64,000 bases of DNA from an uncultured Oscillibacter sp. (GCA_910583695.1 CAJTZL010000001.1:104149-168148); one strand, 5' to 3'. Positions 1-8,631 are shown, numbered from the stretch's first letter. Numbers and translations: made by a program. Notes: generated by a model from the letters alone, not told the origin.

Positions 1-732
1 CTCACCAGCTCCAAAACCATTCCCGAAAGTCTGGCGATTCCGCCCACCTTCTTCCCCAAAGAGCTGATTCTGGATAACTTCACGGACGCCATGAAGAGTC
101 TGCCGTTCCTGAACCTGTACTGGAACACGGCGCTGATGATCGTCTTCCGGGTGCTCTGCGCCATCGTGTTCAGCTCCATGGCGGGCTATGCCTTCGCCAA
201 GCTGAACTTCAAGGGCAAGAACTTCCTCTTCGGCATCGTCCTGGTGCAGATGTCCCTGCCCAGCCAGATTTTTATCATCCCTCAGTACCAGATGGTGGCT
301 CACATGGGACTGGCCAATACGATCTTCGCCCTGGTTTTCCCTGGTCTGGTCAGCGCCTTCGGCGTGTTCTTCCTGCGGCAGACCTACATGGGCATTCCCA
401 ATGAAATCGGCGAGGCCGCCTACCTGGACGGCTGCAACCAATGGCAGACCTTCACCAAGGTCATGTTCCCCCTGACGGGCACCTCCGTGGCGGCCCTGAC
501 CATCTTCACCGCCGTCTTCGCCTACAGCGACCTCATGTGGCCCCTGGTGGTGAACTCCGATCTGAAGATGATGACCCTGTCCTCCGGTCTGGCCACGCTC
601 CGGGGCCAGTTCACCACCAACTTCCCGGTGCTGATGGCCGGCTCCCTGCTGGCCATGCTGCCCATGGTGATTCTGTACCTGATCTTCCAGCGTCAGTTCA
701 TCGAGGGCATCGCCTCCACCGGCGGCAAGTAA
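1..732 (+). CDS. Carbohydrate ABC transporter permease (MalG/AraQ type), 5'-truncated
   Basis: This is the C-terminal part of an inner-membrane permease of a CUT1-family sugar importer. The reading frame is open from base 1, and the residues before the first Met (91) read like the usual MalG-family stretch on pre-TM proline-rich sequence, so the start lies outside the window. Hydrophobic segments alternate with the EAA-type loop (EAAYLDGCNQWQTF, about bases 409-456), which docks on the ATPase. An alpha-galactosidase gene follows in the same direction, so the likely cargo is an alpha-galactoside such as raffinose or melibiose. The cargo is inferred from the neighbour only. Confidence 0.9.
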   Translation, partial: LTSSKTIPESLAIPPTFFPKELILDNFTDAMKSLPFLNLYWNTALMIVFRVLCAIVFSSMAGYAFAKLNFKGKNFLFGIVLVQMSLPSQIFIIPQYQMVAHMGLANTIFALVFPGLVSAFGVFFLRQTYMGIPNEIGEAAYLDGCNQWQTFTKVMFPLTGTSVAALTIFTAVFAYSDLMWPLVVNSDLKMMTLSSGLATLRGQFTTNFPVLMAGSLLAMLPMVILYLIFQRQFIEGIASTGGK

Positions 733-739
733 TCCCCCG

Positions 740-775
740 CGCTCCAACGGCCCGGCCTTTCTCCCGGCCGGAGCG
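740..775 (+). terminator. Hairpin after the ABC permease
   Basis: Inverted arms CGCTCC (740-745) and GGAGCG (770-775) enclose an inner CGGCC/GGCCG stem just downstream of the permease stop. There is no clear T-tract, so it could be a terminator or an mRNA-stabilising hairpin. Confidence 0.4.
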
Positions 776-795
776 GAAATCCATTTCGGCAACCG

Positions 796-815
796 CAATG
801 TGAGGCTTCACATTG
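796..815. promoter_or_regulatory. Perfect 8-bp inverted repeat upstream of alpha-galactosidase
   Basis: CAATGTGA (796-803), a 4-base gap and TCACATTG (808-815) form a perfect dyad about 105 bases before the alpha-galactosidase start. It looks like an operator for a dimeric sugar-responsive regulator; which one is unknown. Confidence 0.35.
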
Positions 816-921
816 ATGGCAGCACCCTTTATACATCCACCTTTCTTCCACTCAGCCCCGGCCCGGCGATTCGCCCCGCCGGGGCTGAACCTTTCACCCG
901 AAACTCAGTGAGGAACTTCTT

Positions 922-3093
922 ATGATACATTGCGAAAAAGGCCTGTTCACCCTGCACACGAAGCACACCACCTATCAAATGAAGGCGGACCCCCACGGCG
1001 TCCTGCTCCACACCTACTACGGCCCCCGGGTGGAGAACTGCGACCTGTCCTACCGCATCCGGTACGTGGACCGAGGCTTCTCCCCTGTTCCGGAGGAGGC
1101 TGGCGAGGACCGGACCTTCTCCCTGGACGTGCTCCCCCAGGAGTACTCCGCCGCCGGCATGGGGGACTTTCGCCTCCCCTCCCTGGATCTGGAGCTGCCC
1201 GACGGCAGCCGGAGCGCAGATCTCCGGTTCAAGTCCTTCCGGGTGGAGCCGGGAAAATACGCCCTGGAGGGCCTCCCCGCCTTCCGGGGAGAGGAGGACG
1301 AAACCCTGGTGGTGGTCCTGGAGGATGCCGCCGCCAAGGTGGAGGTGGAGCTCTATTACGGCGTGCTGGAGGACTGCGACATCATCACCCGGGCGGTCCG
1401 GCTCCACAACCGGGGCGGACAGGCCGTCAAAATTCGGCAGGCGGCCTCCCTCTGCCTGGACTTCCAGCGGGGGGACCTGGACCTCATCACCTTTGACGGC
1501 AGGCACGTTCAGGAGCGCAGCCCCAGCCGGGGCCCCCTGCTCCCCGGCGTGCGGAGCGCGGACAGCGTCCGGGGCGGCTCCAGCCACCAGCACAACCCCT
1601 TTGTCATCCTCTGCGACCACGACGCCGGGGAGGACCACGGCCTCTGCTATGGAGCCATGCTCCTCTACAGCGGCAATTTCCAGGCGGCGGCGGAACGGTC
1701 CCAGTTTGAGAGCATCCGCCTCACCCTGGGCATCCACCCCTGGCACTTCTGCTGGACTCTGGCCCCCGGAGAGTGCTTCACCACCCCGGAGGCGGCCCTC
1801 TGCTGCTCCAAACAGGGCTTTTCCGTTCTGAGCCACCGGCTCCACCGGGCCATTCGGGAACGGCTGCTCCGGGACCCCTGGACGGGGCAGTCCCGGCCCA
1901 TTCTCATCAACAATTGGGAAGCCACCATGTTCGACTTTGACGCGGAGCGTTTGGTGAACATCGCCGAAAGCGCCGCCTCCCTGGGGATGGAGCTCTTTGT
2001 CATGGACGACGGCTGGTTCGGCAGACGGAACAGCGATCTGGCGGGACTGGGGGACTGGACCGTCAACGAGGAAAAGCTCCCCGGCGGATTGGATGCCCTG
2101 GTCCCCCGCATACAGGCTCTTGGCATGAAATTCGGCCTTTGGATTGAGCCGGAGATGGTCAACGAGGACAGTGAGCTCTACCGGGCCCACCCGGACTGGG
2201 TCCTCCAGGCCCCGGGCCGGATGGTTCGGAGCCGCCAGCAGCTGGCTCTGGACTTCTCCCGGAAGGAGGTCCGAGACCACATTTACAGCGCCTTGAAGGC
2301 CGTGCTCTCCAGCGCGGAGATCTCCTATGTCAAGTGGGACGTAAACCGCAGTCTGGCCGCCGTCTGGTCCGCGGCCCTTTCACCGGACCGGCAGGGGGAG
2401 GTCTATCACCGTTATGTTCTGGGTCTATACGACATGCTGGAGCGTATGCGCCGGGACTTTCCCCATATGCTCATTGAAGGATGCTGCGGCGGCGGTGGCC
2501 GCTTTGACGCGGGCATGCTGTACTACACCCCCCAGATCTGGTGCAGCGACAACACCGACGCCATGGACCGGCTCCGCATCCAATACGGCACCTCCTTCTG
2601 CTATCCGGTCTGCACCATGGGAGCCCATGTCTCCGCCGTGCCCAACGCCCAAACGGGCCGGTCTGTCTCCATGGAGACCCGGGGCGTCGCAGCCATGCAC
2701 GGCACCTTCGGCTATGAGATGGACCCGGCTCAGGTCACTCCGGAGGAACGGGAGGTCATTCTCCGCCAGACGGCCTTTTTCAAGGAGCATCAGGCCCTTC
2801 TTCATCAGGGGGACTACTACCGCCTCAGCGATCCCTTCCAGAATAATCCCGATACCGCCTGGGAGCAGGTCTCCCCCGACCGGCGGGAGGCCTTGGTCTC
2901 CGTGGTCTCCGGCCCCATCCAGGGCGGGCCGCCCTGCCGGAATCTGCGGCTGAAGGGCCTGGACCCGGAGCTTCGCTATCAGGTCAACGGCCAGGGCAGT
3001 TATCCCGGCAGTGCGCTGATGGAGGCGGGCTGGCCTCTGCCTCTGCCCTGGGGGGACTACCAGTCCTGGCAGTTTTATCTGACGGCCCTCTAA
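922..3093 (+). CDS. Alpha-galactosidase, glycoside hydrolase family 36
   Basis: This cytoplasmic enzyme hydrolyses terminal alpha-1,6-galactose from melibiose and raffinose-type oligosaccharides. The 723-residue length is normal for bacterial GH36. The catalytic region carries MDDGWFG, the WIEPEMV segment and the KWDVNR motif with the expected nucleophile Asp473; the CSDNTDAMDR motif supplies the expected acid/base Asp543. No signal peptide is seen. The start at 922 follows a GAGGAAC ribosome site. The gene lies about 190 bases after a sugar ABC permease in the same orientation, fitting an import-then-hydrolyse pair, although a hairpin and a possible operator in the gap suggest separate control. 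Family assignment is firm; the exact substrate is not shown. Confidence 0.95.
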   Translation: MIHCEKGLFTLHTKHTTYQMKADPHGVLLHTYYGPRVENCDLSYRIRYVDRGFSPVPEEAGEDRTFSLDVLPQEYSAAGMGDFRLPSLDLELPDGSRSADLRFKSFRVEPGKYALEGLPAFRGEEDETLVVVLEDAAAKVEVELYYGVLEDCDIITRAVRLHNRGGQAVKIRQAASLCLDFQRGDLDLITFDGRHVQERSPSRGPLLPGVRSADSVRGGSSHQHNPFVILCDHDAGEDHGLCYGAMLLYSGNFQAAAERSQFESIRLTLGIHPWHFCWTLAPGECFTTPEAALCCSKQGFSVLSHRLHRAIRERLLRDPWTGQSRPILINNWEATMFDFDAERLVNIAESAASLGMELFVMDDGWFGRRNSDLAGLGDWTVNEEKLPGGLDALVPRIQALGMKFGLWIEPEMVNEDSELYRAHPDWVLQAPGRMVRSRQQLALDFSRKEVRDHIYSALKAVLSSAEISYVKWDVNRSLAAVWSAALSPDRQGEVYHRYVLGLYDMLERMRRDFPHMLIEGCCGGGGRFDAGMLYYTPQIWCSDNTDAMDRLRIQYGTSFCYPVCTMGAHVSAVPNAQTGRSVSMETRGVAAMHGTFGYEMDPAQVTPEEREVILRQTAFFKEHQALLHQGDYYRLSDPFQNNPDTAWEQVSPDRREALVSVVSGPIQGGPPCRNLRLKGLDPELRYQVNGQGSYPGSALMEAGWPLPLPWGDYQSWQFYLTAL

Positions 3094-3125
3094 GACATGG
3101 CCGCCTTCTCCGGCAAATAAATACT

Positions 3126-3153
3126 ACGGCTGGCCCTGGAAAGGGTCAGCCGT
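3126..3153 (+). terminator. Rho-independent terminator of alpha-galactosidase
   Basis: ACGGCTGGCCCT (3126-3137), loop GGAA, AGGGTCAGCCGT (3142-3153), then a T6 run. It overlaps the 3' end of the convergent HxlR gene. Confidence 0.85.
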
Positions 3154-3469
3154 TTTTTGCCTGATACTCCTCGCCCCAGTCCCGCAGGGCCTCCAGAACC
3201 GGCCGCAGGCTGCTGCCCAGCTCCGTCAGCGTATACTCCACCCGAGGCGGGACCTCCGGGTATACCGTCCGTGTCAGCAGCCCGCTGTCCTCCATCTGCC
3301 GGAGCTGGGCGGTCAGCACCTTCTGGCTCACGCCGCTGAGGGAGCGTTTCAGCTCCCCAAACCGCCGGGTTCCCGGCAGCAGGTCCCGAAGAATCAGCAC
3401 CTTCCACTTGTCGCTGATCAGCGTCAGCGTTGTCTCCACCGGGCAGGCGGGCAGCGCCTTTTCCGTCAT
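3146..3469 (-). CDS. HxlR-family winged-helix transcriptional regulator
   Basis: A small DNA-binding regulator of the HxlR/MarR-like type. It has the family hallmarks near the N-terminus: CPVETTLTLISDKWKVLILR, then RFGELKRSLSGVSQKVLTAQLRQME as the recognition-helix region and a C-terminal LTELGSSLRPVLEAL helix. The preferred start (3469, Met of MTEKALPACP) has a GGGGGAG ribosome site a few bases upstream and gives the usual 107-residue length; an in-frame Met at 3508 is an alternative. Cys10 just before the winged helix matches the redox-sensing Cys of some HxlR proteins. It is divergent from the gene at 3661 and probably controls it and itself from the intervening 190 bases. Confidence 0.88.
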   Translation of the reverse strand: MTEKALPACPVETTLTLISDKWKVLILRDLLPGTRRFGELKRSLSGVSQKVLTAQLRQMEDSGLLTRTVYPEVPPRVEYTLTELGSSLRPVLEALRDWGEEYQAKNG

Positions 3470-3561
3470 CCCCTCTCCCCCCTGTCTGAAAATTTGTTCC
3501 ATAACCATTCTACCCCATCCGGGACCACGCCGTCAAGGCGGTTACTTCCAGGTGCCTATGC

Positions 3562-3573
3562 CACAAAATTGTG
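3562..3573. promoter_or_regulatory. Candidate HxlR operator
   Basis: CACAA-AA-TTGTG is a perfect short dyad in the divergent region between the HxlR gene and the gene at 3661. A TATGAT -10-like hexamer lies at 3602-3607. The assignment is positional. Confidence 0.35.
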
Positions 3574-3660
3574 CGTACTTCCCAAGCCGCCCGCCCTCTG
3601 CTATGATGAAAGCGTCAAGGGGAGAACATCCCAAACGGCCAATCATCTGGAGGTATTTTT

Positions 3661-4452
3661 ATGAACAAGCGCAATTTCGAAATCATTCGTCTGAGCCAGG
3701 GAGAGATGCACGTCTACGATTTCGGCGGCATGAAGCTCCACGCCTGCCAGACCGGCGACCCCCTGGCGGACGAGGTGTTCCTGCTGGAGAAGGCGGGCCG
3801 GTTTGTGGTCCTGGAGTCCCCCTGCTTCAAAGACAGCATCGCCGCCCTGAGCGCATATCTGGAAGGCCGGGACGTGGCGGGCATGCTGACCGCCTACCAC
3901 GGGGCGGGGGCCTCCTTCCTGCCGGAGGTTCCCAAATATGCCACCGCCAACGCCTTGGACTATGCGGAAAACGGCGGCGGAAACGCTCTGATCCGGCAGT
4001 TTGCCGCCGCCTTCGGCGTCGCGTTCGACAGCGGCATCCACGCCGTTGCCCATGTGCTGGAGGAGGGCCCTGTCACCATCGGCGGGATTGCCTTCCGTAT
4101 TCACCGGACCGCCGAAGCCTTCGACGTGGAGATTCCGGAGATTAACGCCGTCTATACCCATATGCTGGGGCATGACTGCCACTCCATTGTGGCGGGCGCG
4201 GACCATGCGGAGAGCATGATCGCCCAGCTGGAGGACTATATCCGGAAGGGATATGATCTGATTCTCACCTCCCACTACACGCCCGAGGACCTGAAGGACG
4301 CCCAGACAAAAATCGACTACCTGCGGCATTTGAAGGCCATCGCCGCCTCCTGCCGGGATGCCGAGACCTTCAAGGCGGAGGTCAAACAGCAGTACCCCGC
4401 CTACAGCGGTGAGAACTATCTGGATATGACCACCGGCTTTTTCTTCGCCTGA
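3661..4452 (+). CDS. Metallo-beta-lactamase-fold-like protein with degenerate metal motif
   Basis: 263 residues. The layout of alternating strands and the segments MLTAYHGAG (about residues 74-82), MLGHDCHS (about 163-170) and LILTSHYTPED (about 200-210) resemble a metallo-beta-lactamase-fold hydrolase. The canonical HxHxDH zinc motif is not intact: only a single His remains in the first position (AYHGAG). It may therefore use fewer metals, act on another substrate, or bind a ligand without catalysis. It is divergent from an HxlR regulator, which suggests induction by a small reactive molecule. A strong bidirectional terminator follows. The start has GGAG about 8 bases upstream. The fold assignment is moderate and the function is unknown. 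Confidence 0.6.
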   Translation: MNKRNFEIIRLSQGEMHVYDFGGMKLHACQTGDPLADEVFLLEKAGRFVVLESPCFKDSIAALSAYLEGRDVAGMLTAYHGAGASFLPEVPKYATANALDYAENGGGNALIRQFAAAFGVAFDSGIHAVAHVLEEGPVTIGGIAFRIHRTAEAFDVEIPEINAVYTHMLGHDCHSIVAGADHAESMIAQLEDYIRKGYDLILTSHYTPEDLKDAQTKIDYLRHLKAIAASCRDAETFKAEVKQQYPAYSGENYLDMTTGFFFA

Positions 4453-4503
4453 ACGGAGAGGGCCGCCAGCCGGTAAGCAGACCCCCGATGCCGGATAATC
4501 GGA

Positions 4504-4548
4504 AAACGCCCCCGGATGTAGGAAACACACCTACATCCGGGGGCGTTT
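4504..4548. terminator. Bidirectional terminator
   Basis: A perfect 19-bp stem (4504-4522 with 4530-4548, arms beginning AAACGCCCCCGG) around a 7-base loop, A-rich on one side and T-rich on the other. It separates the plus-strand gene ending at 4452 from the end of the large minus-strand operon at 4620. Confidence 0.9.
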
Positions 4549-4619
4549 GCATAAGGCAAAGTGCTGTTTTATGTGCGCCATGGAACAGGGTAACTGTAAG
4601 GTAAAGCGGGACGTGGGGA

Positions 4620-4982
4620 TCAGCTCCCCCCGTCCCGCAGTCTTTCCGTCAAGGAATGGACCAGCCGCTCCACATTGGCGCAGAGCCGCCGGATCTCCTC
4701 CCGGGACGCCCCGTCAATGTGGATGCCGCAGGTGACGAGGACCGTCCGCTCCGCCGCACGGCACGCCGCCTCCGCACAGAGGCAGGCAAGCTCCTTCTCC
4801 CGATGACCCGGAACCTGGAGGAACCGGACCACCGGCGCGCCGTTCTCCCAAACGGCCAGGGCCGCAGCGCCGATATGGGGCGATTCGCCTCCCGTGACGG
4901 TGATCAGCAGATCTCCGCCCACCGTGCGCCACTCCAATGCCGTCCAGGAGCGGCCGGTCCCCGTTTCCATCAGCCCTGCCAT
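4620..4982 (-). CDS. LpdD-like prenylated-flavin chaperone/accessory protein of a UbiD decarboxylase
   Basis: A 120-residue protein with a GGDLLITVTGGESPHIGA N-terminal segment, a hydrophobic core and a C-terminal helix. It resembles LpdD, the small third protein of gallate decarboxylase operons, thought to help deliver or mature prenylated FMN. It overlaps the end of the UbiX gene by 13 bases, the arrangement expected for a UbiX-LpdD pair, and the UbiD decarboxylase is in the same operon at 8632. It is the last gene of the operon. The family call rests on remembered sequence features and context. Confidence 0.65.
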   Translation of the reverse strand: MAGLMETGTGRSWTALEWRTVGGDLLITVTGGESPHIGAAALAVWENGAPVVRFLQVPGHREKELACLCAEAACRAAERTVLVTCGIHIDGASREEIRRLCANVERLVHSLTERLRDGGS

Positions 4983-5533
4983 CGGCGATACTCTGCCGGG
5001 ATGCCCAGGCGGTCCAGAATTTTCCCCACGATATGCTCCACCATGTCGTCCACAGTCTGCGGCCCGTTGTAAAAGGTCAGCACCGGCGGCAGCACCGCAG
5101 CGCCCATCATGGAAAGCTCATACAGGTTCCGCAGATGAATGGGGGAAAGCGGCGTCTCCCGGGGAACCAGCACCAGGGGGCGGCCTTCCTTGACGGTAAC
5201 ATCGGCGGCCCGCAGCAGCAGGGTGTCCGCATAGCCGCCGTGAATGCCCGCCACGGTTTTCATGCTGCACGGGACCACGACCATGCCGGCGGCGGCAAAG
5301 CTGCCGCTGGCGATGGCCGCGCCGATTTGGCTGTTGTCGTAAACCCGGTCCGCCAAATCCAAGAGCTCCTGCTTCCGGCCGGGCAGCTCGCAGTCAAGGG
5401 TGATCTCCGCCCCGCGGCTCATGACGAAGTGGGTCTCCCACTCCGGGTTGTCCCGCAGCCGGCGCAGGAGCTCCAGCGCCAAAACCGCGCCGCTGGCTCC
5501 GGTCATGCCGACCACCAATCTTTTGGTTCCCAT
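4970..5533 (-). CDS. ubiX: UbiX-family flavin prenyltransferase
   Basis: UbiX joins dimethylallyl phosphate to FMN to make prenylated FMN, the cofactor of UbiD decarboxylases. The protein (187 aa from the Met at 5533) begins with a Rossmann-like strand and MTGASGA loop, has PCSMKTVAGIHGGYADTLLLR in the middle and the conserved RETPLS and HLRNLYELSMMGA segments, all typical of the family. An in-frame extension to 5698 would overlap the preceding transporter gene and lacks family similarity, so 5533 is preferred. It is coupled to the LpdD-like gene and shares the operon with UbiD, so it probably supplies cofactor for that enzyme. Confidence 0.93.
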   Translation of the reverse strand: MGTKRLVVGMTGASGAVLALELLRRLRDNPEWETHFVMSRGAEITLDCELPGRKQELLDLADRVYDNSQIGAAIASGSFAAAGMVVVPCSMKTVAGIHGGYADTLLLRAADVTVKEGRPLVLVPRETPLSPIHLRNLYELSMMGAAVLPPVLTFYNGPQTVDDMVEHIVGKILDRLGIPAEYRRWQG

Positions 5534-5553
5534 ACCGCACCTCCATCCGGAAA

Positions 5554-7026
5554 TCAGCCCTCCGCATTCTTTTTCCCGAAGGCTTTTTTCAGGAAGGGCC
5601 ACGCAAAGCATACCACAATTACAATTATCAGCGCAAGGGAGATGGGCCTGGTGATAAAAATGGACCACGAATTTCCGGAAAGCCGCATGGCCCTGCAATA
5701 ATTGTCCTCCGCCAGACTTCCCAAAATCAGGCCCAGAACCAGGCAGGACAGCGGGAATTTGTTGCGCTCCAGGCAGTAGCCGACGACCGCCGCCACCAGC
5801 ATGACCACAACATCCATAATCTGCCGGCGGGTGGCATACGCGCCCACCACGGAGAGCATCAAAATCAGGGGCACCAGCAGGCTGTTGGGCATCTCGGTGA
5901 TTTTCGCAAAATACTTGGCTCCCAGGAGGCCCAGAATCGCAAAGGCGAACTGCGCCAGCAGCATGCCCCAGATAATCGTACTGACCATGTCGCCATTCTT
6001 GGAGTAGAAGGAATAGCCCGTCTGAATGCCGTGGATGCTGAGGGCCGACAGGAACAGCGCCGCGCTGGAGCTCCCGGGCACGCCCAGGGCGAAGGCGGGA
6101 ATCAGTGCGGAACTGGTCACGGCTCCGATGGCCGTCTGGGGAGCGATGAGGCCCTTGGTGTTTCCCTCTCCGAAGGTATCCTTGTCCTTGGCCGCATTTT
6201 TCTCCACCACATAGGTGATGAAGCTGGCGGCGTTGATTCCCAGGCCGGGAACAATGCCGATGATGGTTCCCAGGACGGAGGAGCGAATCAGAGGCACAGG
6301 GAATTTGAAGACCTCCCGGGTGCCGGCCATGACGCCGGAAACCTTGGAGTCCGACGCGCTCATGGCGCCCTTTTCGTTCACCAGGATCAACGCCTGGGCC
6401 AGGGCAAAGGCGCCGATCACAATGGGAATGAACTGAAGTCCGTCCTCCAGATAGACGGTGCCGAAGGTGAAGCGTTTGTCCCCGGTGACGACGCTGCGCC
6501 CAATGAAGGTCAGCATCAGTCCCAGGCCGCCCATGATGATGCCCTTCAGCGCGTTGCCCTTGGCCGCCAGGGCCACCAGACTCAGGCCCGCCACAGCCAG
6601 CAGGAAATACTCCGCCGCGCCGATTTTCAAAGAAAGCTGCGCCAGTGCGTTGCCCAGCAGCGCAAAGGCGGCCACGCCGAACAGTCCGCCCACCAGGGAA
6701 GATACGGTGGAAATGCCCAGAGCCCGGCCAGCCTCACCCTTGCGGGTCATGGGATAACCGTCAAAGCAGGTGGCCACGTTGCCGGGGGTGCCCGGCGTAT
6801 TCAGCAGAATCGCAGAGATGGAGCCGCCGTAGCAGCATGCGCCGTAAACGGCGCTCAGGAAAATCACGGAGCTGGTGGCGGACATGGAATAGGTCATGGG
6901 CAGCAGAATTGCCAAGGCAAACACCGGCCCCAGGCCCGGCGCCGCGCCAATCAGAATGCCCAGCACCGTGCCGACCAGCATATAAATCAGGTTCAGCGGG
7001 CTGATCGCTGTAAGTAAAGCCGACAT
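5554..7026 (-). CDS. tctA: Tripartite tricarboxylate transporter, large membrane subunit TctA
   Basis: A 490-residue polytopic protein with about 11-12 hydrophobic segments. The N-terminal GAAPGLGPVFALAILLP region and the NTPGTPGNVATCFDGYPM motif are diagnostic for TctA, as is the second PGLGIN element in the middle of the chain. It forms the transport channel with TctB and is fed by the TctC binding protein. The start at 7026 follows AAGGAGG. The order tctC-tctB-tctA and same-strand spacing show one transporter. Placement between UbiX and UbiD suggests it imports the carboxylate degraded by the operon. TTT transporters move citrate, other di/tricarboxylates and sometimes aromatic acids, so cargo cannot be read from sequence. 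Confidence 0.96.
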   Translation of the reverse strand: MSALLTAISPLNLIYMLVGTVLGILIGAAPGLGPVFALAILLPMTYSMSATSSVIFLSAVYGACCYGGSISAILLNTPGTPGNVATCFDGYPMTRKGEAGRALGISTVSSLVGGLFGVAAFALLGNALAQLSLKIGAAEYFLLAVAGLSLVALAAKGNALKGIIMGGLGLMLTFIGRSVVTGDKRFTFGTVYLEDGLQFIPIVIGAFALAQALILVNEKGAMSASDSKVSGVMAGTREVFKFPVPLIRSSVLGTIIGIVPGLGINAASFITYVVEKNAAKDKDTFGEGNTKGLIAPQTAIGAVTSSALIPAFALGVPGSSSAALFLSALSIHGIQTGYSFYSKNGDMVSTIIWGMLLAQFAFAILGLLGAKYFAKITEMPNSLLVPLILMLSVVGAYATRRQIMDVVVMLVAAVVGYCLERNKFPLSCLVLGLILGSLAEDNYCRAMRLSGNSWSIFITRPISLALIIVIVVCFAWPFLKKAFGKKNAEG

Positions 7027-7038
7027 CTGACGTCCTCC

Positions 7039-7503
7039 TTAAAGTAATCCGGACAGGACTCCCGCCGGCAGTTTGATGTAGAAGCCATAGCGGAAAATCA
7101 CATAGAACGCAACGGTAATCACCACCGCAAAGGGAATCAGCACCTTCCATCTCTGGTAGCCCAGCATATACGGCAGGGCAATCAGGACGGCGATGGTGCA
7201 CGGCAAAAAGCCGATGGGAACCAGCAGCACGACATAAAGCAAGGAAGCGGCCAGCACCACCGCCTGATTACGGCTGAAAAGCCGCTTCCTCCCGGCAGAT
7301 TGTCCCTCTGCCTTTCCGGCGGCCCGCACTGTCAGCGCCAGCTTTGCCGCACAGCAAAGGAACACCGCCGTGGAAACAATCCGAGGGAACAGCTTCGTCT
7401 CGGCGGCAAAGGGGCCGGAGGCGGCGAACATGTAGGCGGACGTCAGCATGATGACCACAAGGATCACAATGTCTGCCGCTGCGGCTTTTTTCGTATCACT
7501 CAT
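7039..7503 (-). CDS. tctB: Tripartite tricarboxylate transporter, small membrane subunit TctB
   Basis: A 154-residue membrane protein with four predicted transmembrane segments in the TctB arrangement (N-terminal helix, short loop, then three helices with a VVLAASLLYVVLLVPIGFLP stretch). It is 12 bases upstream of tctA and 75 bases downstream of tctC. The start at 7503 follows GAGAGGTG. TctB sequences are poorly conserved, so context carries much of the call. Confidence 0.9.
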   Translation of the reverse strand: MSDTKKAAAADIVILVVIMLTSAYMFAASGPFAAETKLFPRIVSTAVFLCCAAKLALTVRAAGKAEGQSAGRKRLFSRNQAVVLAASLLYVVLLVPIGFLPCTIAVLIALPYMLGYQRWKVLIPFAVVITVAFYVIFRYGFYIKLPAGVLSGLL

Positions 7504-7532
7504 ATCTGCACCTCTCGTTCGATTTTAGACGG

Positions 7533-7561
7533 CCCCGGCCGCAGGACTCCCGCGGCCGGGG
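7533..7561 (-). promoter_or_regulatory. Intercistronic hairpin between tctC and tctB
   Basis: CCCCGGCCGC (7533-7542) and GCGGCCGGGG (7552-7561) form a perfect 10-bp stem with no T-run. Such structures after binding-protein genes usually stabilise the upstream message, giving more binding protein than permease. Confidence 0.55.
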
Positions 7562-7578
7562 ACACGGATGGAACGGTA

Positions 7579-8592
7579 TCAGCCCAGCAGATCCTTGGAA
7601 GCCTCGGCCAGGGAGTAGCAGCCGTCGATGACCTCTTTCAGCTCCTGGTTGGTGCGGGGCACCACGCTGAAAGAACTGCCGGCCGCCTCTGCGAAAGCGG
7701 GGTCCTGCGCCGCCTCGCAGGCAGCGTCCCGCAGGGTGGTGAGAATTTCCTCCGGGGTCTCGGGAGGCGCCAGAATGCCCATGACTACATCATAGCCGTA
7801 CTCTTCGCCATAGATGGAGGCAAAGGTGGGCACACCTTCCAGCTTCTCATCCTCCATGTCGCCGAAGGTGGTGAGCACCCGGAGCGTCCCCTCGGCAGCG
7901 GGGGTATAGGCGGCGGTGCTGCTGCAAATGGCACAGTCCACTTCTTTGCCCATGACTGCCGTCACACAGTTGTTTCCGCTGTCATAGGGGATGGAGGTCA
8001 CATCAACCTTGGTCACATCCAGGAAAATTGCCTGGGCCAGAGAGGAGTTGGACACGCCGGTAGTCACAGCCATCTTCAAATTCGCTCCGGAGGAAACCAG
8101 CTCCTCCAAGCTCTGATAGGGGCTGTCCGCCGGAACAATCAGCACATTGCCCTCCTTGCCGGAGACGCCGGCGATGGGCTCAAACCCGCTCATCTGATAT
8201 TCCACGTCGCCGCCTTCCACGACCTCCGTCAGGACATAGGACGGGAAGTTGCCCAGCACCAGCGTATAGCCGTCGGGATCGGCGCGGTAGACCTGGCTCA
8301 GGCCCACCTTGCCGGAGCCGCCCTCCACATTTTCCACGATGACGTTACAGCCCAGCTTCTCCGCCAGATACGGTGCATACATGCGGGCCACGGTATCGGC
8401 AGAGCCGCCTGCTCCGCGGCAGACCACGATGGTGATGGTGCCCTTGGGAAAACCGGAGCTTGCAGGAGCGGAACTCTGGACGGGAGCGCCGCCGGTCTGA
8501 TTTTCCGGAGCGTTCTCCGCAGGTTGCGCACCGCAGGCGGCCAGAGCCAGAACCAGGGACATGGTCAGCAAAACGGTCAGCAGCTTTTTCAT
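7579..8592 (-). CDS. tctC: Tripartite tricarboxylate transporter substrate-binding lipoprotein TctC
   Basis: An extracytoplasmic solute receptor for the TctAB channel. The N-terminus is a lipoprotein signal (KK, hydrophobic stretch, LAAC with Cys20) followed by a low-complexity Ala/Pro/Ser linker. The mature part begins GTITIVVCRGAGGSADTVAR, matching the usual P-loop-like start of the TctC/BugT fold that binds carboxylate ligands. The start at 8592 has an AGGGGAAC ribosome site six bases upstream, favoured over an in-frame Met 18 bases earlier. The receptor is on the same transcript as UbiD and TctAB, so its ligand is likely the operon's substrate. Confidence 0.95.
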   Translation of the reverse strand: MKKLLTVLLTMSLVLALAACGAQPAENAPENQTGGAPVQSSAPASSGFPKGTITIVVCRGAGGSADTVARMYAPYLAEKLGCNVIVENVEGGSGKVGLSQVYRADPDGYTLVLGNFPSYVLTEVVEGGDVEYQMSGFEPIAGVSGKEGNVLIVPADSPYQSLEELVSSGANLKMAVTTGVSNSSLAQAIFLDVTKVDVTSIPYDSGNNCVTAVMGKEVDCAICSSTAAYTPAAEGTLRVLTTFGDMEDEKLEGVPTFASIYGEEYGYDVVMGILAPPETPEEILTTLRDAACEAAQDPAFAEAAGSSFSVVPRTNQELKEVIDGCYSLAEASKDLLG

Positions 8593-8631
8593 AATCGTTC
8601 CCCTTTTCATTTTTTTATTATTATCCGCGCA

